DNA of 6,463 bases from an uncultured Acidimicrobiaceae bacterium. Lineage in GTDB: Bacteria > Actinomycetota > Acidimicrobiia > Acidimicrobiales > Ilumatobacteraceae. Below the pieces are notes generated by a model that worked only from the letters and a program-made list of their open reading frames with translations, was not told the origin of the DNA and did not search any database. Where the stretch lies: the NCBI GenBank assembly GCA_903934195.1, contig CAIZMV010000062.1, positions 1 through 6,463 of the forward strand. Reading direction: 5' to 3'. Below, in pieces: positions 1-6,224 of this stretch; position 1 is the stretch's first letter; each line of letters begins with the position of its first letter. Both the position numbers and the translations under genes were made by a program.

Positions 1-35
1 ATATGGGCACCCCTGCCGTTTAGTTCTTAGACTCT

Positions 36-41
36 TACTAT
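36..41 (+). promoter_or_regulatory. Possible -10 box for pckG
   Basis: The hexamer TACTAT fits the actinobacterial TANNNT -10 pattern and would place the transcript start near base 48, giving a leader of about 38 bases before the pckG ATG. No good -35 hexamer is seen at 16-18 bases upstream. AT-rich hexamers like this occur by chance, so this is only a candidate. Confidence 0.3.
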
Positions 42-46
42 TCACC

Positions 47-61
47 GGTTCCCCCCGAACC
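47..61 (+). repeat. Small inverted repeat upstream of pckG
   Basis: The arms GGTTC (47-51) and GAACC (57-61) are perfect reverse complements around a loop of five C. The element is flanked by two direct copies of TTCAC (41-45 and 62-66). It lies between the candidate -10 box and the ribosome binding site, so it could be an operator or a short leader hairpin. The arms are only 5 bp, so chance cannot be excluded. Confidence 0.35.
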
Positions 62-74
62 TTCACGTAAATCC

Positions 75-79
75 AAGGA
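75..79 (+). promoter_or_regulatory. Ribosome binding site of pckG
   Basis: AAGGA lies six bases before the ATG at 86, a normal Shine-Dalgarno spacing. It supports this ATG as the start. Confidence 0.65.
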
Positions 80-85
80 TCGCTC

Positions 86-1876
86 ATGGCTGCAACAACT
101 GGCAACGCACGGCTCACACAATGGGTGAAAGATTGGGCAGAAGTTCTTGAACCTGACTCCATCTATTGGTGTGATGGTTCTGCTGAAGAATACGAGCGTC
201 TCTGCCAATCACTAGTTGATGCAGGCATCTTTACAAAGCTTGATGATGCAAAGCGCCCGAACAGTTACTGGGCACATTCTGATCCAGGCGATGTTGCTCG
301 CGTTGAAGATCGCACATTCATTTGTTCGAAGGACGAATCAGATGCTGGTCCAAACAACAACTGGCGCGAACCATCTGAGATGCGCGCCGAGATGATGAGT
401 TTGTACAAGGGCGCCATGAAGGGCCGCACCATGTATGTGGTTCCTTTCTCAATGGGCCCACTTGGTTCACCAATCGCTCACATCGGCGTTCAGTTGTCAG
501 ACAGCCCATACGTTGCTGTCAACATGCGCATCATGACCCGTATGGGCCAAGGCGCACTTGATGTTCTTGGAAACAATGACTGGGTGCCATGCGTGCATTC
601 AGTTGGCGCTCCCCTTGCGCCTGGTCAGAAAGATTCTGCGTGGCCATGCAACCCTGACAACAAATACATCGTTCACTTTCCAGAGACTCGCGAAATCATG
701 TCGTACGGTTCCGGATACGGCGGCAACGCGTTGCTAGGAAAGAAGTGCTTCGCACTGCGCATTGCTTCAGTGATGGCGCGTGATGCAGGTTGGCTTGCAG
801 AGCACATGTTGATTTTGAAACTTACGAACCCTGAAGGTGCGTTCAAGTACATCGCGGCAGCATTTCCATCTGCATGCGGAAAAACAAACCTTGCAATGCT
901 TGTTCCAACGATTCCAGGCTGGAAGGCCGAGACAATCGGCGATGACATTTGCTGGATGAAGTACGGCGCCGATGGCCGCTTGTATGCAATCAACCCAGAA
1001 GCAGGCTTCTTTGGTGTTGCTCCAGGAACTGGGTACGACACGAACGCCAATGCCATGGAAACCATGACAAGCAACTCGATCTTCACGAACACTGCGCTTA
1101 CGCCTGCTGGCGATGTGTGGTGGGAAGGCATGAGCGAAGAAGCTCCTGCACGTGCAACCGACTGGAAGGGCAATGCATGGAATCCAGAAGTGGAAACCCC
1201 TGCTGCACATCCGAATGCTCGCTTCACAGCTCCTGCATCTCAGTGCCCATGCATCGCGCCTGAGTGGCAAGACCCAGCTGGTGTTCCTATCTCAGCCATC
1301 TTGTTCGGCGGACGTCGTCGCACAACCGTTCCTCTTGTCACTGAAGCATTCGACTGGGATCACGGCGTGTTCCTCGGCAGCATCATGGCGTCTGAGACAA
1401 CAGCAGCAGCCGGCGGTGCTGTTGGCAACTTGCGCTTTGACCCAATGGCAATGCTTCCATTCTGTGGCTACAACATGGCCGATTACTTTGGACATTGGCT
1501 CAAGGTTGGCGCAGCCGCCAAGAGCGAGAACCTCCCAAAGATTTTCTTTGTGAACTGGTTCCGCCGAGATGAAGATGGTCGCTTTTTGTGGCCGGGCTAT
1601 GGCGAAAACAGTCGCGTTCTCAAATGGATCTTTGACCGTCTTGATGGAAAAGCAAATGCAACAAAGACTGCAATTGGCTACTTGCCATCCCCTGCAGACA
1701 TTGATGTCTCTGGCCTCAACGTCACCGACGCTGACATGAATGCTTTGTTGTCAATCGACTCCGAAGGCTGGAAATCAGCGTTGCCGCAAATGCGCGATCA
1801 TTACGCCCAGTTCGGTTCAAAGCTTCCTGCGCCGTTGACTACGGCACTAAACGAACTTGAGTCGTCACTCGCCTGA
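86..1876 (+). CDS. pckG: Phosphoenolpyruvate carboxykinase (GTP)
   Basis: Cytosolic enzyme catalysing oxaloacetate + GTP <-> PEP + GDP + CO2, the entry step of gluconeogenesis and, in reverse, an anaplerotic route. At 596 residues it is full length for the GTP-dependent family. Visible motifs include the PEP/oxaloacetate-site stretch GSGYGGN (208-214), followed by LLGKKCFALR (216-225) with metal-ligand Lys220; His240, the likely second metal ligand; the P-loop FPSACGKTNLAM (260-271) with the family's reactive Cys264; the metal-binding GDDI (285-288); NPEAGFFGVAPGT (303-315); FGGRRR (407-412); the mobile lid near SETTAAAGG (436-444); and the guanine pocket NWF...FLWPGYGENSR (490-510). By alignment from memory with the human enzyme, the three guanine-contacting Phe correspond to Phe492, Phe500 and here Tyr505. 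The ATG at 86 has a good ribosome binding site and fits the usual N-terminus. The gene's last 12 bases overlap the convergent surface-protein gene. No intrinsic terminator is seen after the stop. Confidence 0.98.
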   Translation: MAATTGNARLTQWVKDWAEVLEPDSIYWCDGSAEEYERLCQSLVDAGIFTKLDDAKRPNSYWAHSDPGDVARVEDRTFICSKDESDAGPNNNWREPSEMRAEMMSLYKGAMKGRTMYVVPFSMGPLGSPIAHIGVQLSDSPYVAVNMRIMTRMGQGALDVLGNNDWVPCVHSVGAPLAPGQKDSAWPCNPDNKYIVHFPETREIMSYGSGYGGNALLGKKCFALRIASVMARDAGWLAEHMLILKLTNPEGAFKYIAAAFPSACGKTNLAMLVPTIPGWKAETIGDDICWMKYGADGRLYAINPEAGFFGVAPGTGYDTNANAMETMTSNSIFTNTALTPAGDVWWEGMSEEAPARATDWKGNAWNPEVETPAAHPNARFTAPASQCPCIAPEWQDPAGVPISAILFGGRRRTTVPLVTEAFDWDHGVFLGSIMASETTAAAGGAVGNLRFDPMAMLPFCGYNMADYFGHWLKVGAAAKSENLPKIFFVNWFRRDEDGRFLWPGYGENSRVLKWIFDRLDGKANATKTAIGYLPSPADIDVSGLNVTDADMNALLSIDSEGWKSALPQMRDHYAQFGSKLPAPLTTALNELESSLA

Positions 1877-4800
1877 TTCATCTTCGCGCCTACGGCGCAA
1901 GAACGCTGGCAACATCAAGGCAGTCACACCGGCTGCAACGAGCACGCCTATAAACACCACCGCTAAAGCGTTACCGCTCGACTGTTCTCCAAGCGCCACA
2001 GACAATGCCATCGTGACGGGACTTCCATCGCGTTCGCCCGCAAGAACCACATTGTGATTGCCGCTTGGAATTCCTTGAGGAATTTCATACGAGGCGTTCA
2101 TGATTCCCTTGTCATCAACATCGGTCCGACCTAGCAAGACCGGATCAGAATACAAACGCACTTCAACACGAGTGTTAAATGAAAATCCTGTGGCATCCAC
2201 AGTGACTGAGTCTCCAGCTTTCACTCGCAATCGCCCATCGGCATCGAGTGACAGTTTGCTACCGTCAGCTGCAACCGCCCAGATACGAACAACCATTGGA
2301 CCCGCCGTAATGGTGAGACGATTGTTCTCGCGAGTAATCACACCTTCGACTACTTTGCCGCCAATCAATACACTCGACCCACCCAATTCGGTACGTGGCA
2401 CATTAAGCACGGCCAACTTGGCAATTGTGGTTGTTGTAACAACCGGAGCTTTAGTGGTTGTGGTCACTACAGCAGCAGCACCTACAGCTTTGGTGTCTCT
2501 TTGCATCGTCACTGTCGTACTTGAAGTGTTTGTGTTACCAACAACTGTGGTGACCGTGGAAATGGAACTTTGCCCCACGGCGAGAGTTGTTACCGTCACG
2601 GGCACGGTTGTTGCAGTAACCCCTGTTCCTGACGGCGCTGTAGTAACCGTTGTTGTTGTTCCAGTCGGCTGCACTGTTGTTGTGGAAACAACTGTTGTCG
2701 TTGTAACGGCAGGAGACGTAGTCGTTGAAGCAACTGTTGTTGTAACAGCAGGAGACGTAATAGTGACTGCAGTTGCAAGAGCATCTGAAGTTGGGCCTGT
2801 GTTTGACGATGCATCTAATACGGAGCCGGATCGCAGCCGAAGAGTCACCGTGCCGTCTGAAGAACACGTGACAGTGATGACTACCGAAAGATTGGCAGCA
2901 TTTGAAGCAGTTGTAATGACACAACCTGTAGCAGTACCAATCGTCCCAAAATCACCCGCAGCAATTCCAGACACGGCTTCTGAAAACGTCAACGTATAAC
3001 TGAGAATTCGCGACGATGACGGCGTAGTTGGTTCGGTCCACGATGCCGTCGGAGCAATTATGTCTGCTGTTGAATTGTTGGTAGCCGAACGTCCCGAGAA
3101 CGAAGCCGCGTCATTTCCGGCAAGGTCTTGCACTGCCGCATTTGATGTTGCTGCATTAGATGCAGGAGCTACATACGCAACAGTAATCACGGCCAACGGC
3201 CCCAATGCAGGAGACAACGTGAGAACAACTGTTGACCCATTCACTACGGCACTAGTTGGCGTCAACAAAACAGCACTGGCAGTGACCGTAAAGGCACTTG
3301 CAGCAGCTGTAGTGGCATGCAACGACTCGCTAAATGTCAACACGAGCGATGTTCCATTCGCATCTAATGCCCCCGATGTGAGCGTGGGGACCGTCAGATC
3401 AGCAGAGTTATTCGTAATCGAAATAGCCGAGAACGACACAGCATCATTTCCAGCAACATCCTGAACAGCAAGATTTGAAATTAACGAACTGGCTGTTGGG
3501 GCCAGATAAGACACCAACACTGTTGCCGTGGAACTGATCACCGATGGCAAGGTGAGTGTCGCAGTTGACCCACTGATGCTCACATTGGTTGGAGTCGATG
3601 ATGAGCCGCTTGCACTTACTGAAAAAGCACTCGCTGGTGAAGTCTTGACACGCAAAACTTCACTGAAAGTTAAAACGAGAGTGGTGCCATTCGAGTTAAG
3701 GACACCCGACTCTAGAGTCGGTAGTACCGAGTCTGAAATGGCACCACGAAGCGTTGGATAACCATTATTGACTAATGAATTCATATTCCAGACGCCCGCA
3801 AAGTCCCAACTAGCCCCAGTAAAGGTTGCTTGTGTTTTCATAAGCGAAGTGGTCTTCCCCGTCGCGCATGAACTTGCCCCAGCACCTGTGGAGACATCCC
3901 AGAAATTATATGTACATGTTCCGGTGGTGGTGTGAACAAACGGACGTCCACTAGCAATGGAATACGAATTAGTTACAGAACCGTACGAGGAATTCTGCCC
4001 GACAAGACCACCCTTGTTACCTGCGCCATCAACATTGCCTGTCGAATAGGAATCTTGAATTGAACAATAGTTGTTACCAACTAATCCCCCACCAAAACTA
4101 GTTGTTGCTGTTACTAAACCAGATGAGTATGACTCCGACACTAAAGACCACTCACATGTGCCAACTACACCTCCGACTCCGCCAGAACCCGATACCTGGC
4201 CACTTGAATATGTTCGAACCACGCTTGGCTTTGTAGTTGCACTTGTATTTCGACCACTTGCCTTGCCGACAACACCGCCCGTACTGGTGCAGGAACTGCC
4301 GCCAATATCGCCAGTGTTATAGGTTGAGACGACAGTTGATTCAAATAGGTAGCCGACAATTCCTCCAACGTGCACGCAACTGCTTGCCGAACTTACATTT
4401 CCGGTGTTAAAAGAATTTGAGATCGCACAGTTGTCAAGTCCAAAGCCTGAACCAAACGAACCTACTAGTCCTCCAAGTTGTTTTAACCCAGAGACACTGC
4501 CCGAGAAAGAAGACCCGCTGATATTGGGCCCGAAAGAATCACAAGAACCGGATTGGTCGCCCAGCTCCCCGGCAAGACCGCCCACATTCAAGCTGCCAGT
4601 TACTGTTGCAGATGATTGGGAGTTAGAAATTGCCCCCATTTTTACTCTGCCTACAATCGAACCTGTGTAGGGGTCCCCAGATGGTGGCGAAACAATCGCT
4701 GCGGTAACGCTTCCACCCGTGATTATGACTTGTGAGATTGTTACCGCGGTAGCTGGGCTAGTACTGGCATTTCCAATAAGCACTGCAGAGTAAGCCAGTG

Positions 4801-5218
4801 CGACGGCCGAACTATCAATGACAGGGGTCGAAATGGTGAGATTCTTTATGACAACGTTTCCAGTTACTTGAGAAAAAAGCGCACAGTAGGTTCCCGAGGT
4901 ACAGGTGATGTTCAAACCTCTTAATTCATAATTGTTGCCGTCGAGAGAACCTGAAAAATAGGTAGAACCACTGGCAGGCATCGGCGCTTCTGCCCCCACA
5001 CTGCAATCCACATTCGAGGTGAAGACGTAACTGGCAGAAAGATTTGCCGTTGTGTCATCAATTGCGAAAAGTTCAGCACACGTTGATATCAAGTACGGGC
5101 TAACCGACGATCCTGCTCCGCCCCCAAAAGCCGAGACCTTTTGAACTGGAGTAACCGAAACGGCCACCGAAATGGCAATAAGTAGAAAGAGGGAGCAAAT
5201 GCACGACAGTTTTCTCAT
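1865..5218 (-). CDS. Large secreted surface protein: GLUG beta-helix, SwmB-like and Ig-like domains, Thr-rich stalk, C-terminal membrane anchor
   Basis: A 1117-residue cell-surface protein, probably adhesive or structural; the ligand is unknown. Residues 1-30 are a signal peptide (MRK, a hydrophobic core, likely cleavage after VSA-30). Residues about 40-430 form a GLUG-type beta-helix with GGxxG turns at 213, 249, 285, 314, 349, 377 and 403. It closes with a typical GLUG-protein tail (about 437-491, with NFWDVSTGA and NNGYPTLR). Two SwmB-like Ig-fold repeats follow (499-603 and 610-715), each with LVLTFSE and AVQDxAGNDA. A further Ig-like domain spans 722-820. A Thr/Val stalk spans 822-935, then a beta-rich domain (936-1077, with RVEVRLYSDPVLLG). 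A transmembrane helix (about 1083-1107) is followed by RRRREDESGE. There is no LPXTG, so anchoring is by the helix and not by sortase. The mature protein has 14 Cys, 12 of them in the beta-helix and two (766, 785) in the Ig-like domain. No Shine-Dalgarno precedes the ATG, but it is the only start that gives the full signal peptide. The architecture resembles acidimicrobial surface proteins (inference). Confidence 0.9.
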   Translation of the reverse strand: MRKLSCICSLFLLIAISVAVSVTPVQKVSAFGGGAGSSVSPYLISTCAELFAIDDTTANLSASYVFTSNVDCSVGAEAPMPASGSTYFSGSLDGNNYELRGLNITCTSGTYCALFSQVTGNVVIKNLTISTPVIDSSAVALAYSAVLIGNASTSPATAVTISQVIITGGSVTAAIVSPPSGDPYTGSIVGRVKMGAISNSQSSATVTGSLNVGGLAGELGDQSGSCDSFGPNISGSSFSGSVSGLKQLGGLVGSFGSGFGLDNCAISNSFNTGNVSSASSCVHVGGIVGYLFESTVVSTYNTGDIGGSSCTSTGGVVGKASGRNTSATTKPSVVRTYSSGQVSGSGGVGGVVGTCEWSLVSESYSSGLVTATTSFGGGLVGNNYCSIQDSYSTGNVDGAGNKGGLVGQNSSYGSVTNSYSIASGRPFVHTTTGTCTYNFWDVSTGAGASSCATGKTTSLMKTQATFTGASWDFAGVWNMNSLVNNGYPTLRGAISDSVLPTLESGVLNSNGTTLVLTFSEVLRVKTSPASAFSVSASGSSSTPTNVSISGSTATLTLPSVISSTATVLVSYLAPTASSLISNLAVQDVAGNDAVSFSAISITNNSADLTVPTLTSGALDANGTSLVLTFSESLHATTAAASAFTVTASAVLLTPTSAVVNGSTVVLTLSPALGPLAVITVAYVAPASNAATSNAAVQDLAGNDAASFSGRSATNNSTADIIAPTASWTEPTTPSSSRILSYTLTFSEAVSGIAAGDFGTIGTATGCVITTASNAANLSVVITVTCSSDGTVTLRLRSGSVLDASSNTGPTSDALATAVTITSPAVTTTVASTTTSPAVTTTTVVSTTTVQPTGTTTTVTTAPSGTGVTATTVPVTVTTLAVGQSSISTVTTVVGNTNTSSTTVTMQRDTKAVGAAAVVTTTTKAPVVTTTTIAKLAVLNVPRTELGGSSVLIGGKVVEGVITRENNRLTITAGPMVVRIWAVAADGSKLSLDADGRLRVKAGDSVTVDATGFSFNTRVEVRLYSDPVLLGRTDVDDKGIMNASYEIPQGIPSGNHNVVLAGERDGSPVTMALSVALGEQSSGNALAVVFIGVLVAAGVTALMLPAFLRRRREDESGE
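1898..1972 (-). other. C-terminal transmembrane anchor and Arg-rich cytoplasmic tail of the surface protein
   Basis: This codes for residues about 1083-1107, a run of hydrophobic residues (ALAVVFIGVLVAAGVTALML and onwards). Directly downstream come four Arg and an acidic end. By the positive-inside rule this is a single-pass anchor with an outside N-terminus. No sortase motif precedes it. Confidence 0.8.
2414..2755 (-). repeat. Thr/Val-rich low-complexity stalk of the surface protein
   Basis: This codes for residues 822-935, dominated by runs of Thr with Val, Ser, Ala and Pro (for example TTTTVVSTTT and VVTTTTKAP). It is likely an extended and possibly glycosylated spacer that lifts the Ig and beta-helix domains away from the membrane. 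Its DNA reads as GTT/TTG/GTA triplets on the plus strand, so the opposite strand is also open over a long stretch. That reverse reading frame is not a gene. Confidence 0.85.
2689..2759 (-). repeat. Imperfect tandem repeat within the stalk
   Basis: Two near-identical DNA copies lie at 2689-2720 and 2731-2759. Both begin CAACTGTTGT and end GCAGGAGACGTA, and they differ by a 3-base indel. In protein they are SPAVTTTVASTTT followed by SPAVTTTTVVSTTT. The in-frame indel suggests the stalk grows or shrinks by slippage or unequal recombination. Confidence 0.7.
3074..3724 (-). repeat. Two tandem SwmB-like Ig-fold repeats in the surface protein
   Basis: Residues 499-603 and 610-715 are two copies of one domain. 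Each starts with VPTL.SG.L..NGT.LVLTFSE, has an SAF.V.AS strand and ends with AVQD.AGNDA..FS followed by TNNS. The pattern matches the bacterial SwmB-type adhesion domain. The copies have diverged considerably in the middle, so the duplication is not recent. Confidence 0.8.
3998..4660 (-). repeat. GLUG-type beta-helix repeats in the surface protein
   Basis: Residues about 187-407 carry repeated GG(L/I/V)(V/A)G turns spaced 26-36 residues apart, usually preceded by S(Y/F)(S/N)(S/T)GxV. This is the GLUG signature of secreted bacterial proteins and is expected to fold as a right-handed beta-helix. Equivalent Cys residues recur at matching places in neighbouring coils (226/264, 281/310, 355/385). 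Confidence 0.85.
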
Positions 5219-5252
5219 AGAGAAATTCTACACAAAATGTAGAATTTCTCTA
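5218..5252. repeat. Perfect 15-bp inverted repeat at the surface-protein start codon
   Basis: Bases 5218-5232 and 5238-5252 are exact reverse complements around the loop CAAAA. The inner end of the repeat is TTCTACA/TGTAGAA. The first base of the ATG (5218) is the last base of one arm. Each arm carries TAGAAT on one strand. As DNA it could be a regulator's operator covering the promoter. As RNA on readthrough transcripts it would form a hairpin ending at the start codon. There is no U-run after it on either strand, so it is not a standard intrinsic terminator. Confidence 0.85.
5225..5230 (-). promoter_or_regulatory. Candidate -10 box for leaderless transcription of the surface-protein gene
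   Basis: On the minus strand TAGAAT runs from 5230 down to 5225 and fits TANNNT. Its last T is seven bases before the A of the start codon at 5218, the usual distance to a transcription start. The mRNA could therefore begin at the ATG itself, which would explain the missing Shine-Dalgarno. There is no good -35 hexamer; the sequence at the expected place is CTAGAG. Leaderless genes with only a -10 box are common in actinobacteria. Confidence 0.45.
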
Positions 5253-5253
5253 G

Positions 5254-5279
5254 AGGCCTTTGGGGGGCAAATTAGGCCT
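5254..5279 (-). terminator. Possible hairpin terminator after the membrane-protein gene
   Basis: In the minus-strand transcript, AGGCC pairs with GGCCT, and TTTG pairs with CAAA around a loop of five C. The stop codon TAA (5274-5272) forms a three-base bulge on one side. The stem totals nine pairs and is GC-rich at its base. It sits exactly at the end of the three-gene operon. There is no following U-tract, so it would be a non-canonical terminator or an mRNA 3' stabiliser. Confidence 0.35.
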
Positions 5280-5646
5280 GGCCTACCAACATGGCTCGGA
5301 TACCGAGCCCCATGAGGAACAAACCACCGAAGCCGTAGAGCAAGTAGGTCTTGCTTTTGAGCTGATGGCGATAGCTGTAAATGATTGCTACTGCCATGAT
5401 GGCGACAAAACCATAGAACGCGTGAAATGCAGGAAACTCAAGTTTGTCCTTGTTGACCATGATGACGCCGAGTGTGACCTGCACAAAGATGGTGAATTCT
5501 GCAACCCCGGTGTACCACCACAGGGCACGAGTACGTAGCGGAGTGATCTTGTGGGCGGCAAGTGCCCACACGCCAGCAAGGCCGTTGCTAATGATTGCAA
5601 CCCACGCCCACGCACTATGAATGTCAGAGATAAGCAAAGAAATCAC
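5272..5646 (-). CDS. Small four-helix integral membrane protein, function unknown
   Basis: This 124-residue protein is almost entirely hydrophobic, with four predicted membrane helices at about 9-30, 42-63, 73-91 and 100-119. Short polar loops join them, such as AHKITPLRTR (31-40) and YRHQLKSK (92-99). Positive charge in the two loops after helices 1 and 3 suggests both termini face outward or periplasm-side. His10 and His75 lie at the start of helices 1 and 3; they could be ligands, but no known haem or metal motif is recognised. I cannot assign a family with confidence. The start is GTG at 5646, ten bases after an AGGTAG ribosome binding site. The gene follows the histidine phosphatase after only 14 bases and is the last gene of that operon. 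The plus-strand reading frame across it is a shadow. Confidence 0.8.
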   Translation of the reverse strand: MISLLISDIHSAWAWVAIISNGLAGVWALAAHKITPLRTRALWWYTGVAEFTIFVQVTLGVIMVNKDKLEFPAFHAFYGFVAIMAVAIIYSYRHQLKSKTYLLYGFGGLFLMGLGIRAMLVGQA

Positions 5647-5656
5647 GTTTACAAAT

Positions 5657-5662
5657 CTACCT
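5657..5662 (-). promoter_or_regulatory. Ribosome binding site of the membrane-protein gene, overlapping the previous stop
   Basis: AGGTAG on the minus strand runs from 5662 to 5657 and shares two bases with the TAG stop of the phosphatase gene (5663-5661). It lies ten bases from the GTG start at 5646. This arrangement supports the GTG start and suggests translational coupling. Confidence 0.5.
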
Positions 5663-6224
5663 AGCGAATGAGCGTGTCGGCTTCGTTGCCCGACTCAATA
5701 AGGACCAGTTTTCCGTCGACAACCTCAAAAGTTGTGACCGAGCAGTTATCAAGACTGGCAATAACCATCGCGTCATTGTCTGTCGCGACGCCAATCACCG
5801 CATTGATAGCAATGAAGTGACTAAACACAACAGTGTCTGTGGTGATTGCCGCGACACGTTGCGCAATTGCATTGCGATAGTCGATGTAATGAGATCCAGA
5901 ACGTGTCGCAACTTGAGTCCACGTACCCGCCATTGCCTCGCGCAACCAATCGACTCGGTTTTCCAATGTGTATTCGACAGGCGATGGAATCTCTCCAACC
6001 AAAGGTTCAATCACAACGTCCTGTTTCCATGCCGTAGCTAACGGGAACGCCGTTTGTTGACAACGAAGCAAAGGGCTCGACATAACTGGCAATGGCCCGA
6101 GCGAAGACAACTTTGACGCAACAGCAAGTGATTGACTGCGACCAAGATCATCAAGACCTGGGTCTGGATCAACATTCCAACCAGCTGCGGCGCGTCCGTG
6201 GCGCACCATGTACACACGTGTCAT
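5661..6224 (-). CDS. Histidine phosphatase superfamily protein (phosphoglycerate mutase-like)
   Basis: A 187-residue cytosolic phosphatase of the RHG branch, which forms a phospho-histidine intermediate. Numbering from the ATG at 6224, the catalytic motif VRHG is at 7-10 with His9 as nucleophile. Arg54 in SSPLLRCQQTA is the second phosphate-binding Arg. Glu78 in VGEIPSP is the likely acid, and His136 in VVFSHF is the second catalytic His. The length is normal for small phosphatases of this family, and the substrate cannot be told from sequence. An upstream in-frame TTG (6236) would add four residues. I prefer the ATG because it overlaps the upstream stop as ATGA (6224-6221) and gives the usual MTRVYMVRHG start. 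It is the middle gene of the operon with the deacetylase-like gene and the membrane protein. Confidence 0.92.
   Translation of the reverse strand: MTRVYMVRHGRAAAGWNVDPDPGLDDLGRSQSLAVASKLSSLGPLPVMSSPLLRCQQTAFPLATAWKQDVVIEPLVGEIPSPVEYTLENRVDWLREAMAGTWTQVATRSGSHYIDYRNAIAQRVAAITTDTVVFSHFIAINAVIGVATDNDAMVIASLDNCSVTTFEVVDGKLVLIESGNEADTLIR

Noticed and set aside
7..17. GGCA-CCCC-TGCC mini-hairpin followed by a T-rich stretch at the window start
   Set aside because: The four-base stem is too weak to call a terminator, and the upstream gene it would belong to is outside the window.
673..1227. Minus-strand open frame of 184 codons inside pckG
   Set aside because: It overlaps the P-loop and metal-binding part of PEP carboxykinase, whose plus-strand coding is certain. 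The translation has no recognisable domain.
1886..1898. GCGCC-TAC-GGCGC hairpin just after the pckG stop
   Set aside because: The stem is only five base pairs, has no U-tract, and lies in the Arg-rich coding end of the surface protein, so a terminator call is not supported.
2100..2999. Long plus-strand open frame (299 codons) rich in Val and Thr
   Set aside because: It is the antisense of the Thr-rich stalk and Ig domain. Thr codons ACN read backwards as NGT, giving Val-rich open frames with few stops. It has no family motifs, and the minus strand has a coherent domain architecture.
3060..3464. Plus-strand open frame of 134 codons
   Set aside because: It is antisense to the SwmB-like repeats, which are clearly coding on the minus strand. 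It has no ribosome site or recognisable motif.
5260..5538. Plus-strand open frame of 92 codons
   Set aside because: It runs antisense through the four-helix membrane protein. The minus frame has clear helix periodicity, operon context and a ribosome site. The plus-strand TAGAAT in the inverted repeat is not enough to call a gene.
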